Shown here: piece after piece, positions 26,047 through 34,599 of the stretch
Position numbering within the stretch: the stretch's first letter is position 1
How the letters are laid out: each line of letters begins with the position of its first letter
Assembly: GCA_947479755.1 (NCBI GenBank)
Contig: CANKAM010000012.1
Location: 1-64,000 of the forward strand
DNA: 64,000 nucleotides
Reading direction: 5' to 3'
Source: Bacteroidota bacterium
GTDB taxonomy: Bacteria; Bacteroidota; Bacteroidia; SXHM01
The notes under the pieces: model-generated
Told to the model about the DNA's origin: nothing
Databases searched by the model: none
Seen by the model: only the letters and a program-made list of their open reading frames with translations
Program-made: the position numbers and the translations under genes

Positions 26047-26773
26047 GAACGATTCGTTCAACACCTATTTTAACCAGGTATTCAATTACCTTAATTTACC
26101 CGCCAATTCGGCACGGCTGGGTATTTCGGCTGTAAATCTTGGTGATTTAAACACCCAAAAAACGCAGTGGGATATTGTTTTTCCGCTGAGCCAGAGCGAT
26201 GCCACCAGCACCAAACAAAATCGTGGCGACCGTGATGATCTGCGCGAATTAATTGAAGACACCCTGCGCACTATTTATGATGATATTCCTGCAAGCGCGT
26301 TTAACTCAACCGACCGTACTACGCTTAATCTTCCGCTGCGCGATACCACCCGCACCACCCGAGGAGCAATTACCGACATACCCGTAGCCGATGCAAAAGC
26401 AGCAGGCGGGGGTGCGGTGCAGTTTCGTGTGCGTGTAACTCAGGATGCTACCCGTGCCAGTCGCCACTCTCTGGCCGATGGCATTGAAATGAAATACATT
26501 ATTATAAATCCTGCTGCTGCCCCTGCACCCGGAGGCGGTTCGGGCACACCCACACCCGGAACTCCCTCAGGCGGTTCGGCTGCAACGCCTGCGGCACCTG
26601 CTTCGGCTGATGATTGCCAGCTTACTCACTTCAGCCCCAAATCAATTTTTACAGTGCCCTTTGGGGCTTCGGCAGCGGGAAAAACATTGTATTGTTTTTT
26701 TCGTTGGGTTAATCATACCACTCCCGCCAACAGCAGCAACTGGACTACGGTAAGGGTGGTGCATATCTCTTAA
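26018..26773 (+). CDS. Protein of unknown function with Gly/Pro/Ala-rich linker
   Basis: A 251-residue protein with no signal peptide or membrane helix. Residues 1-165 look like one folded domain (SFNTYFNQVFNYLNLPANSA, TQKTQWDIVFPLSQ, GGGAVQFRVRVTQDATRAS). A linker rich in Gly, Pro, Ser, Thr and Ala (about 168-200) leads to a small C-terminal beta-like domain ending FFRWVNHT and NSSNWTTVRVVHIS, which resembles a fibronectin-type strand pattern. The base composition looks more GC-rich than its neighbours. It overlaps the XRE gene by 29 nt. Function unknown. Confidence 0.7.
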   Translation: MPTGGPFPTENDSFNTYFNQVFNYLNLPANSARLGISAVNLGDLNTQKTQWDIVFPLSQSDATSTKQNRGDRDDLRELIEDTLRTIYDDIPASAFNSTDRTTLNLPLRDTTRTTRGAITDIPVADAKAAGGGAVQFRVRVTQDATRASRHSLADGIEMKYIIINPAAAPAPGGGSGTPTPGTPSGGSAATPAAPASADDCQLTHFSPKSIFTVPFGASAAGKTLYCFFRWVNHTTPANSSNWTTVRVVHIS

Positions 26774-26795
26774 CACGAGTTTCACCACTCTGCAA

Positions 26796-26831
26796 AAAAA
26801 AGGAACGAAGATTTTTCTTCGTTCCTTTTTT
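26796..26831 (+). terminator. Terminator of the XRE / 26018 gene pair
   Basis: AAAAAAGGAACGAAG pairs perfectly with CTTCGTTCCTTTTTT around an ATTTTT loop. The flanking A and T tracts make it usable in both directions. Confidence 0.88.
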
Positions 26832-26860
26832 GTTTAAAATTGTTTGAGGTTCAAACTAAG

Positions 26861-27071
26861 AGATTCCTCCCTGCGGTCGGAATGACAGTCATTGCTGTAA
26901 CGGAAGGGAGGGGGAGGCAGGGCGAGCGAAGCTCGCCCTGCCTCCCCCTCCAATTTAGCCTGTTATTATTGTCATTCCGAGCCTGCCCGAATGAACGAAT
27001 TCATTCGTTCGGGCGGGCGTTTCAGCGAGGAATCTTATTTTATGAAACGGTTTCTTTTTAAGAGATTCCTC
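26861..27071. repeat. Nested palindromic repeat complex
   Basis: Outer arms AGATTCCTC (26861-26869) and GAGGAATCT (27027-27035) enclose TCGGAATGAC (26877-26886) paired with GTCATTCCGA (26971-26980). Inside these is a perfect 21-bp inverted repeat, 26907-26927 with 26931-26951, with a GAA loop and a very GC-rich stem. Next is a 19-bp hairpin, 26981-27018, centred on GAATTC, with one mismatch and two wobbles. A third AGATTCCTC copy lies at 27063-27071. The complex lies between two convergent genes (26773 and 27093). Confidence 0.85.
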
Positions 27072-27092
27072 TAACCTCTCGTCCTTTTTTGT

Positions 27093-28124
27093 TTAATCTT
27101 TAAACACCTCCATATAAATAGGCAAGTGATCACTATATCCCCCAAAATACTTCTCGCCTCCGTAGGTAGCGTTGGGCTTGCTTTCCTGCGTTTCTTTATT
27201 GGTATACAGCATCCATTGTTCTTTTAAAATTTTAGCAGCGTTGCTGTGTACATGCAAACCTTTTGATGCATTCAGCAAACCATACGATACAATAAACTGG
27301 TCAAGCATTCCCCAGTCGCCCTTATAGTTATAGGTTCCCTCGTTTTTCTTTTCATGCGCATAGGTAAGATTAAATAAACCGCTTGTTTTACCGGCTTGTG
27401 AAATGGTATCAGCTCCCAGCGTTTTTACAATACTGTTGTTATCGGGATAATCATTGAAATCGCCCATAATAATGATGCGTGCCGTTGCCGAAGTTTTAAA
27501 AATAGAATCAACCGAATGCTTTAGTACCGCAGCTGCGGCAATTCGGTTTTTCTCGCTTTCATCTGCACCGCTTCTGCGCGAAGGCCAGTGGTTAAAGAAC
27601 AGGTGCAGCGTATCGCTCTTTGCGGCCAGTCCTTTCACGTAAAGTATGTCGCGGGTAGGGTAGGGTGGCTCTTCGGGAAGGCGTACATACAAGGGTTTGC
27701 TGCTGAGTATGCTCAGTTTGTCTTTGCGGTACAGCATGGCTACATCCACACCGCGCTTGTCGGGGCTGTTGTAATTTACCACCCCGTATTTTCCTTTTTT
27801 AAGCAGCGCAGTTGCACCCAGGTCTTTTACTACGGTGCTGTTCTCAATTTCATACAGTCCTATCACTGCCGGAAGATTTTTTGCGTTCAGCGCAACAATC
27901 ACTTTTGAGAGTTGCTCCAGTTTTTTAGTGTAGCGTTCACCCGTCCATTTTTGTTTGCCTGCGGGCAAAAACTCCTCATCGTCTTTGTCGGGGTCGTTAA
28001 TGGTGTCGTACAGATTTTCAACGTTGTAAGACATAATCACAAAACTCTTGTCAGAAGTTTTTTTCTCCTGTGCAAAAGCACCTGCGCAGCAAAGCAGCAG
28101 GCTGTAAAAAAGCAATTGTTTCAT
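27093..28124 (-). CDS. Exported endonuclease/exonuclease/phosphatase family protein
   Basis: A 343-residue protein with a signal peptide (MKQLLFYSLLLCCAGAFAQ) and a single EEP domain. The metal and catalytic motifs are present: MSYNVENLYD, IGLYEIEN (catalytic Glu), FFNHWPSRRSG, IIMGDFNDYPD and the final GGYSDHLPIYME with the catalytic Asp-His pair. The fold cleaves phosphodiester bonds, so an exported nuclease or phospholipase-like role is possible; the substrate is unknown. Its ATG follows a -7 element by 7 nt. Confidence 0.88.
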   Translation of the reverse strand: MKQLLFYSLLLCCAGAFAQEKKTSDKSFVIMSYNVENLYDTINDPDKDDEEFLPAGKQKWTGERYTKKLEQLSKVIVALNAKNLPAVIGLYEIENSTVVKDLGATALLKKGKYGVVNYNSPDKRGVDVAMLYRKDKLSILSSKPLYVRLPEEPPYPTRDILYVKGLAAKSDTLHLFFNHWPSRRSGADESEKNRIAAAAVLKHSVDSIFKTSATARIIIMGDFNDYPDNNSIVKTLGADTISQAGKTSGLFNLTYAHEKKNEGTYNYKGDWGMLDQFIVSYGLLNASKGLHVHSNAAKILKEQWMLYTNKETQESKPNATYGGEKYFGGYSDHLPIYMEVFKD

Positions 28125-28131
28125 AGGGCTG

Positions 28132-28139
28132 CAAAACTA
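28132..28139 (-). promoter_or_regulatory. -7 promoter element for the EEP gene
   Basis: TAGTTTTG on the minus strand fits TAnnTTTG, 7 nt from the ATG at 28124. Confidence 0.45.
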
Positions 28140-28266
28140 AAGTAAATGACAACGTGCAGGTCAGCCGCAGCGTTAATATTTTGTGAACTAATCCGCCCTA
28201 GGGTTGTCATCTTAATTTTAAACCAAAATTTAATCTCTCAATATTTCGTTTTTTAACATTTAATAG

Positions 28267-28274
28267 TAGGTTTG
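28267..28274 (+). promoter_or_regulatory. -7 promoter element for the MORN protein gene
   Basis: TAGGTTTG fits TAnnTTTG, 31 nt before the ATG at 28306. The upstream -33 region is only a weak match (TTTCG). Confidence 0.5.
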
Positions 28275-28305
28275 CAAGGCATAAACAACGCAACGTTTTT
28301 TAGCT

Positions 28306-31300
28306 ATGAAGAAACTCTTACTCTTTCTCACCTTCTCACTTTCTTACCTTCTCACCTTCTCCCAATCAGGCTGTATTGCGGGCGACTGCAAAAACGGTGA
28401 AGGCACTTTTGTTTATCCCAGCGGTGAAAAATATACCGGCTCCTTTGTTGACGGAAAACGCGTAGGCAAAGGTGTAAGCGTGTTACAGGATTTGCAGCGA
28501 TACGAGGGCAACTGGGCAGGCGACAAAAAAAGCGGGCAGGGAACGTTTACCTGGCCCAATGGCGAAAAATATATTGGCGACTGGGTGGATGGCAAAAAGA
28601 ACGGTAAAGGTGACATGACGTATTTTGATGGCGAAACTTACAGCGGTGAGTGGAAAGACGACCAGCGTGGCGGAAAAGGAAATGCCACTTTCCCCGATGG
28701 AAGAAAATACGAGGGCGATTGGGCAGGCGGACAAAAGAAAGGACAAGGCACCATGACCTGGGCTGATGGAAAAAAATACGTAGGCCCCTGGGATTTTAAT
28801 CAGCAAAACGGACAAGGTGTTATGACCTGGGCCGATGGACAGAAATACATGGGTAATTTCAGCAACGGAAAGGAATCGGGGCAGGGTGTTATGACCTACA
28901 TGGATGGCCGCAAATACGAAGGCGAATGGGCACGCGGAAAACTGAACGGCACCGCAACCATCATCTGGCCCGATGGACAAAAATATACAGGAGAATTTAA
29001 AGAAGGCCGCCAGAACGGGCAGGGAAGCATGAACTATACCGATGGCCGCAAATACTCAGGCGAATGGAAAGAGGGAAAGAAAAGCGGAAAGGGAACGTTC
29101 AGCTACATCAATGGTGATAAGTACGAGGGCGACTGGAAAGAAGATGTTCAGAACGGTCAGGGAACATTCTTTTACAAATCGGGCGAAAAATATACAGGCG
29201 AATTCAAGAACGATAAAATGGACGGACAGGGAACCTTTACATGGACATCAGGCGAAACCTATACCGGAAGTTACAAAGAAGATATCCGTCAGGGACAAGG
29301 AACCATGACCTTTGCCAACAAATCATTTTTTACAGGCGAATGGAACAGCGGCAAAAACGGAAAAGGCCAATACTACAATGCCGACAGCACCTTGTTTGAA
29401 GGCGAGTGGAAAGACGAATACCTTGCCATACCCGAAGTTGTTGCCGTTGCAAAACCCCAGCGCGATTCTATTTTCAATCCTGCCTACACCGCCAAAGAAT
29501 CAAGCGCAATGGAAATTGTGAAAATTGAAAATACCAAAAGCAATACCATCGTACATTTTAAATACACCAATCATAACGATGTAAAATTTGAAGGCGGCTT
29601 TTGCATTGGCGACCAGTTCTTCATCCGCGATCTTTATTCCGGTGCCAAATACAAACTCATTAAAGCCGTCAACATCAAGTATTGCCCCAATAAACAGGTA
29701 ATGCAATACAAAGGACTTACGCACGAGTTCAGCCTGATATTTGAACCCGTTCCAGAAGTGGCAGAAAAAATTGACCTCATAGAAGACGAGAAAAAAGGCG
29801 GCTTCAACTTTTTCGGAATTGATTTCACTACTTCCAAGCCCGAACAAAAACCACCATCCAATAAGAATGCGGTAAGTGCCAACAAACAAAATTTAGAAAA
29901 GAAAAAAGCAGAGGAAGAAGCCCGCGCCAAACAGGAAGCTGCCCGTATTGAAGAAGAAAAACGAGTAATAGAAGAACAACGCGTAGCTGAAGAAAAGAAA
30001 GCAGCTGAAGTTGCAGCAGCAGCAGTAGTAGCCGAAGAAAAACGTGTACAGGAAGAAAAACGCGTAGAAGAAGAAAAGCAGGCAGCTATTGTTGCCGCTG
30101 CCGCTGCCGTAGCAGCCGAAGAAAAACGCGTAATTGAAGAAAAGCGTGTGGAAGAAGAAAAGCAAGCCGCTGCCGTTGCCGCAGCCGCTGTAGCCGCAGC
30201 AGCCGAAGAGAAGCGCATCATTGAAGAGAAACGTATTGAAGAAGAAAAGCAAGCTGCTGCCGTTGCCGCAGCCGCAGCAGCTGCCGAAGAAAAGCGTATT
30301 CTGGAAATACAGAAAGCTGAAGAAGCTAAAAAAATAGCAGCCGCAGAAGCTGCTGCTGCTATTGAACAGGAAAGACGAGCAAAAGAAGAAGTGCGTTTGA
30401 TAGAAGAACAGAAAGTCGCTGCCGCTGCAGCAGCGGCTGCCAAAATGGAGCAGGAAAAACGTGATGCCGATGCAAAAAAACTGGAGGAAGAAAAGAAAGC
30501 CGCTGCCGCAGTTGCCGCTGCTGCTAAGCTGGAAGAAGAAAAACGTATTGCCGAGCAAAATCGCATAGAGGAAGAGAAAAAGGCCGCTGCCTCTGCTGTT
30601 GCTGCCGCTAAAATGGAAGAGGAAAAACGCATTGCCGAAGCAAAACGACTGGAAGAAGAAAAGAAAAATGCAGCCGCTGCCGCAGCTGCCAAACTGGAAG
30701 AAGAAAAGCGCCAGGCCGAACAGAAAAGATTGAAGGAAGAAGCGGATGCAAAAGCCGCAGCTGCCGCAGCCAAAATTGCCGAAGAACAACGTCTGAAAGC
30801 TGAGGCTGAAGCCAAAGCCAAAGCAGCTGCCGATGCAGAAGCAGAATTTGAACGCAAAGAAAATGAAAAGCGCCTGAGACTGGAAGCAGAGGCAAAAGCA
30901 AAAGCAGAGGCCGACCGCAAAGCTGCCGAAGATGCTGCCCTCCAGAAACAAATGGAAGAAGCCTTGAAACAGGGAGAAGCAAAAAGGTTAAGAGAAGAAG
31001 CAGAAGCTAAGGCAAGAGAAAATGCAAAGAATCAGGCGGACGCAAAGTTGCTGGATGCAGAACAACGTAAGCAACAGTTTCAGGATGCGCAGTCAAAAAC
31101 CAAGAATTCTCAAATGAGTGAGGCAGAGAAAAGAGCACAGTTCCTTTCTGACCTCTCTCGTATCTACCCCGAAGGACTGACTGAAGAAACACTGAAGGAA
31201 AAGGATTGCACCATTAAACGCTACGTTATGAATCGCTCGGGGAGTGTTACCGTTTATGAAAAGAAAACCTACGGATGGGGTGGTGTATTCTATTTCAAGA

Positions 31301-31365
31301 ATGGTGATATTTCGGTAACGCAATCCATTTACGAAACCGAGATTTTGAAATTTCTGAAGCCGTAG
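28306..31365 (+). CDS. MORN-repeat protein with long Ala/Glu/Lys coiled coil
   Basis: A 1019-residue exported protein. A signal peptide (about residues 1-20) is followed by about 14 MORN repeats of 23 residues (about 30-360; for example KYEGDWKEDVQNGQGTF and YTGEFKEGRQNGQGSM). A small folded region (about 390-500) with FKYTNHNDVKFEGGF follows. Next is a coiled coil of about 400 residues (about 525-935) made of Ala runs alternating with EEKR/EEEKK blocks, then a 75-residue C-terminal domain ending YETEILKFLKP. MORN repeats bind membranes or proteins, and long charged helices act as spacers; the combination suggests an envelope scaffold, which is inference. The low-complexity coiled coil creates long antisense open frames that are not genes. 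Confidence 0.88.
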   Translation: MKKLLLFLTFSLSYLLTFSQSGCIAGDCKNGEGTFVYPSGEKYTGSFVDGKRVGKGVSVLQDLQRYEGNWAGDKKSGQGTFTWPNGEKYIGDWVDGKKNGKGDMTYFDGETYSGEWKDDQRGGKGNATFPDGRKYEGDWAGGQKKGQGTMTWADGKKYVGPWDFNQQNGQGVMTWADGQKYMGNFSNGKESGQGVMTYMDGRKYEGEWARGKLNGTATIIWPDGQKYTGEFKEGRQNGQGSMNYTDGRKYSGEWKEGKKSGKGTFSYINGDKYEGDWKEDVQNGQGTFFYKSGEKYTGEFKNDKMDGQGTFTWTSGETYTGSYKEDIRQGQGTMTFANKSFFTGEWNSGKNGKGQYYNADSTLFEGEWKDEYLAIPEVVAVAKPQRDSIFNPAYTAKESSAMEIVKIENTKSNTIVHFKYTNHNDVKFEGGFCIGDQFFIRDLYSGAKYKLIKAVNIKYCPNKQVMQYKGLTHEFSLIFEPVPEVAEKIDLIEDEKKGGFNFFGIDFTTSKPEQKPPSNKNAVSANKQNLEKKKAEEEARAKQEAARIEEEKRVIEEQRVAEEKKAAEVAAAAVVAEEKRVQEEKRVEEEKQAAIVAAAAAVAAEEKRVIEEKRVEEEKQAAAVAAAAVAAAAEEKRIIEEKRIEEEKQAAAVAAAAAAAEEKRILEIQKAEEAKKIAAAEAAAAIEQERRAKEEVRLIEEQKVAAAAAAAAKMEQEKRDADAKKLEEEKKAAAAVAAAAKLEEEKRIAEQNRIEEEKKAAASAVAAAKMEEEKRIAEAKRLEEEKKNAAAAAAAKLEEEKRQAEQKRLKEEADAKAAAAAAKIAEEQRLKAEAEAKAKAAADAEAEFERKENEKRLRLEAEAKAKAEADRKAAEDAALQKQMEEALKQGEAKRLREEAEAKARENAKNQADAKLLDAEQRKQQFQDAQSKTKNSQMSEAEKRAQFLSDLSRIYPEGLTEETLKEKDCTIKRYVMNRSGSVTVYEKKTYGWGGVFYFKNGDISVTQSIYETEILKFLKP

Positions 31366-31370
31366 TATTT

Positions 31371-31458
31371 CGTCATTGCGAGGGAGGAACGACCGAAGCA
31401 ATCTCATAGTTGAAAGATTGCTTCGCTATCGCTCGCATCCGATAGCTATCGGATGACG
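31371..31458. repeat. REP-like palindromic repeat
   Basis: The unit starts CGTCATTGCGAGG and ends ATGACG. It contains an 11-bp hairpin (CGAAGCAATCT at 31394-31404 with AGATTGCTTCG at 31415-31425) and a perfect 20-bp palindrome at 31436-31455 centred on TAGCTA. It lies between the convergent MORN and mnmE genes, directly touching the mnmE stop codon. The CGTCATTGCGAG type is a familiar dispersed repeat in environmental bacteria. Confidence 0.8.
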
Positions 31459-32850
31459 TTATTTACCGATACAAAAGCGACTAAAGATAGAACCCAGTAA
31501 GTCCTCTGAAGTAACCTGACCAAGTATTTCTGAAAGGTGGTATAATGCTCTGCGTATTTCAACGGCAAGCAAATCACCCGGTATTTTTTTCTCTAAACCT
31601 GTGTAAACATTTTTCAAAGCAACATTGGCATTGTTAAGCGCCTCGAAGTGACGTGCATTGGTAACAATGGTTTGCCCGCTGTTCAGTAAATCGGCATTGG
31701 CAAGTTGCAGCAGTTTGCTTTTCAATCCGTCAATATTTATTTTCTGTTTTGCCGAAATAAAAATAAGGTCTTCAACGGTTGAAAATATATCCCTTAGGTC
31801 TGCCTCATTTCCTAAATCACTCTTGTTGGCAACCACTACTACTTTTGTGTTTTCTCCGGTTTTTTCTTTCACTCCTTTGATTGCAGCCTCAAGTTTTACC
31901 GCATCCGAAAGCGTTGCATCAAACAATAGAATTACAACAGACGAAGCGTTAATTTTTTCATATGTACGCCCTATGCCAAGCGATTCTATTTTATCTGTTG
32001 TTTCACGAATTCCGGCAGTATCAATAAATCGGAAACGAATTCCGTCAAGCGTAATTTCGTCTTCAATAGTATCGCGTGTTGTTCCGGGAATATCAGAAAC
32101 TATGGCGCGTTCTTCGTTCAGCAGAACATTCAGCAGCGTTGATTTCCCTGCATTTGGTTCGCCTGCAATAGCAACGGGAATTCCGTTTTTAATCACATTG
32201 CCCAGCGCGAAAGATGAGGCAAGATGTGTGATGTGAGCTATGAGATTAGTGACAAGCGTTTTCAATTCCTCACGATTAGCAAACTGCACATCTTCTTCAC
32301 TGAAATCCAGTTCCAGTTCTATCATGGAAGCAAAATGAATCAGTTGCTCACGCAGTTCTTTTATCTCGCTCGAAAAACCACCTCGCATTTGTTGAAGTGC
32401 AATGCGGTGCGATGCTTCAGAGGAAGATGCCACCAAATCTGCCACCGCCTCTGCCTGCGATAAATCCATGCGTCCATTCATAAACGCACGCATGGTATAT
32501 TCACCGGGATTGGCAACGCGTGCTCCCAGTTTTATAAATAACTGAAATAACCGCTGCTGAATGTATGCTGAGCCGTGGCAGGATATTTCTACCACATCCT
32601 CGCCCGTAAACGAATTAGGATTTTTGAAAAGACTGATAACAACTTCGTCCAGCAATTCATCGCCTTCATAAATGTTTCCGAAATGCAGCGTATGACTTTT
32701 GAAGAATGAAAAATCTTTGTCTGAAGCAGAACGAAAAACCTTGTTTGTAAACTCAAATGCCTTGCTTCCCGACAAGCGCAAAACCGCAATGGCTCCGCTT
32801 CCCGGGGGAGTGGAGAGGGCAATGATGGTATCGTCTGGGTTATAAGTCAA
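31459..32850 (-). CDS. mnmE: tRNA modification GTPase MnmE
   Basis: A 463-residue GTPase that, with MnmG, installs the carboxymethylaminomethyl group on wobble uridine 34 of tRNAs. It starts at TTG 32850 (MTYNPDDTIIALSTPPGSGA). The N-terminal tetrahydrofolate-binding domain is followed by the G domain at about 220-385 (GEPNAGKSTLLN, DIPGTTRDTIED, DTAGIRE, NKSD), and the protein ends in the invariant CIGK with the catalytic cysteine. Length and motifs are normal. Confidence 0.96.
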   Translation of the reverse strand: MTYNPDDTIIALSTPPGSGAIAVLRLSGSKAFEFTNKVFRSASDKDFSFFKSHTLHFGNIYEGDELLDEVVISLFKNPNSFTGEDVVEISCHGSAYIQQRLFQLFIKLGARVANPGEYTMRAFMNGRMDLSQAEAVADLVASSSEASHRIALQQMRGGFSSEIKELREQLIHFASMIELELDFSEEDVQFANREELKTLVTNLIAHITHLASSFALGNVIKNGIPVAIAGEPNAGKSTLLNVLLNEERAIVSDIPGTTRDTIEDEITLDGIRFRFIDTAGIRETTDKIESLGIGRTYEKINASSVVILLFDATLSDAVKLEAAIKGVKEKTGENTKVVVVANKSDLGNEADLRDIFSTVEDLIFISAKQKINIDGLKSKLLQLANADLLNSGQTIVTNARHFEALNNANVALKNVYTGLEKKIPGDLLAVEIRRALYHLSEILGQVTSEDLLGSIFSRFCIGK

Positions 32851-32914
32851 GGGATAAATACTTCACCGCAAAGGCGCGAAGGCGCAAAGAAAGAAAAAAA
32901 ACAGCAGTTAAAGT

Positions 32915-32942
32915 GACTATGGACTATCGCCTATGGAGTCTT
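32915..32942. repeat. 7-bp tandem repeats at the desaturase 3' end
   Basis: Four heptamers in register: GACTATG, GACTATC, GCCTATG, GAGTCTT. The last ones run into the stop codon region of the desaturase gene (32931). An 8-bp relative (GCAAAGGC, GCGAAGGC, GCAAAGAA) lies just to the left at 32868-32891. Confidence 0.65.
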
Positions 32943-33893
32943 TTTAATTGCCAGTTTAATTATGCTCACATAATTATTTTCCAGCAAACCACCATCTTTG
33001 AAATAGCCGCGCTCTTTAATAAGTTGGTGCATGGCAGGCAGGTTATAACTCGGCACGGTCATCAGCAAATGATGTTCGGCATGATAGTTAACATGATGAG
33101 GAGCAAATAATATTTTCTCAAAAAAATTAGCGTAAGTAGTTCTTGTATTTCTCATGTCATCCAGCTGGTCGGGAACAACACTGTGCTCAGCAATAGAGCG
33201 TATGCGGATAGAAAAAATATAGGTTGTAAGCAGTGACCCAATCCACAATAAATATAACCACGGAGCTCCCGCAAGCCATAGAATTCCAAATAAAATAAGG
33301 TTGGCGGTAACAGGTCCGGCAAGGTTCTTACCCGAAGTGGAAATTAGTTCACCAATGTTTCTTCCTTTCTGATTTATCTTTTCAATGCGTCCGCCTAACT
33401 CATATTTCAGAATACCGAAGTGCATGGCTAAAACGCCTATGTATCCTTTGATTCCGGTTGCACCCAACAAATCACGTACTACTTTTCTTATAAAGCTTGC
33501 AATTGTAGTAGGGTAACCTTTGGTGAGTGAAAGGTCAGGATCTTCCGTAGTTCCTGTCTTTACGTGATGCGTTAAATGATAAGGGCGGTAGCGAATGGTA
33601 TCATGCAGAATTGGATATCCGCCCAGCCAGTTTCCCCAGAAATCATTTGCACCGTTACTGGTAAACATACTCCGGTGCGAAGTGTCGTGCATAAGAATTG
33701 CGCAGGCTAATTGTTTTCCGCCAAGAATAAACATGGCAACAATAATTGTAAATGGATTTGGAAAAAGACCTGCAAGCGCAAAGGCAAAAGCTATCCACAC
33801 CCAGGTATGCAGAAATTCAAACGCAGCTTTTAAATCAGACTTTTTTAAAAGCTGTTTTATTTCTTCTTTAGAAAGGTAATCGTTTACATGCAT
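32931..33893 (-). CDS. Membrane fatty acid desaturase
   Basis: A 320-residue di-iron membrane enzyme with all three histidine boxes: HDTSHR near residue 67, HLTHHVK near 107 and HAEHH near 271. Four or more hydrophobic helices surround them. Such enzymes insert double bonds in lipid acyl chains or act on related lipids using oxygen; the position of attack is unknown. The -7 element ends only 4 nt before the ATG, suggesting a leaderless message. The gene's 3' end runs into 7-bp repeats. Confidence 0.9.
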   Translation of the reverse strand: MHVNDYLSKEEIKQLLKKSDLKAAFEFLHTWVWIAFAFALAGLFPNPFTIIVAMFILGGKQLACAILMHDTSHRSMFTSNGANDFWGNWLGGYPILHDTIRYRPYHLTHHVKTGTTEDPDLSLTKGYPTTIASFIRKVVRDLLGATGIKGYIGVLAMHFGILKYELGGRIEKINQKGRNIGELISTSGKNLAGPVTANLILFGILWLAGAPWLYLLWIGSLLTTYIFSIRIRSIAEHSVVPDQLDDMRNTRTTYANFFEKILFAPHHVNYHAEHHLLMTVPSYNLPAMHQLIKERGYFKDGGLLENNYVSIIKLAIKKTP

Positions 33894-33897
33894 AGGT

Positions 33898-33905
33898 CAA
33901 AATTA
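33898..33905 (-). promoter_or_regulatory. -7 promoter element for the desaturase, leaderless spacing
   Basis: TAATTTTG on the minus strand fits TAnnTTTG and is 4 nt from the ATG at 33893. Confidence 0.5.
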
Positions 33906-33993
33906 GATAATTTATTAATGATGAAACTCATATCTTAATCATATCACATGAAATAGAAATTTAATAATTTCGCACCGTAAATAAAAAATATAC

Positions 33994-34560
33994 ATGAAAA
34001 ATATATTCTCAAAAATCAGTTTTATAGCAATAGTATTAAGCCTTTTGGCTTCATCAGCAGTAGTAGCAGACGGACCTGTAGTAAAGGGCACAAACGTTCT
34101 TGGTTTCGGAATTGGAATGGCCAATCGTTATTATTTTTCGGGTTTTTCACCGGGAGTTAAAATTAATTATGAACATGCTTTTTGGCAAGCAGGCCCGGGT
34201 GTGGTTACACTAGGTGCAACCTTTGGATATACCTATCAGGGTTATAGAAACAGGTGGTTGGGCTCAACATATAATTATTCGTGGTCTAATTTTATTGTTG
34301 CTGCTCGTAGCGCGTGGCACCACAATTGGGGAGTAGATAAATTGGATACGTATGCAGGAGCATCTGCCGGAGTAAGATTTAATATTGCTAATAATGGTGG
34401 CGATCCGCTTAACCCTTACAGCAATTCAGTTCATCCACATTTTGGAGGTTTCGTTGGTGCTGCTTATTATTTCAAACCTGCTCTTGGAGTTTTTGCTGAA
34501 GTTGGGTATGATATCAACTTCATCACCATTGGTCTGAACCTGAATTTTGGAGGAAGGTAG
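33994..34560 (+). CDS. Predicted outer-membrane beta-barrel protein
   Basis: A 188-residue protein with a signal peptide (MKNIFSKISFIAIVLSLLAS, cleaved near VVADG). The mature part alternates hydrophobic and polar residues, is rich in Gly, Tyr, Phe and Trp, and ends in an outer-membrane-like strand (ITIGLNLNFGGR). This suits an 8-strand OmpW/OmpX-size barrel. No specific family was recognised. A near-match -7 element (TAATTTCG) lies upstream around 33965. Confidence 0.75.
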   Translation: MKNIFSKISFIAIVLSLLASSAVVADGPVVKGTNVLGFGIGMANRYYFSGFSPGVKINYEHAFWQAGPGVVTLGATFGYTYQGYRNRWLGSTYNYSWSNFIVAARSAWHHNWGVDKLDTYAGASAGVRFNIANNGGDPLNPYSNSVHPHFGGFVGAAYYFKPALGVFAEVGYDINFITIGLNLNFGGR

Positions 34561-34599
34561 GTTTTGCGCGGTCCGTTGGAGAGTGAAGTGTGAGGCTTC

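Noticed and set aside
29634-30951. Long antisense frames rich in Ser/Ala or Phe/Cys across the MORN protein gene
   Set aside because: They mirror the low-complexity Ala/Glu/Lys coiled coil on the plus strand and have biased composition unlike real proteins.
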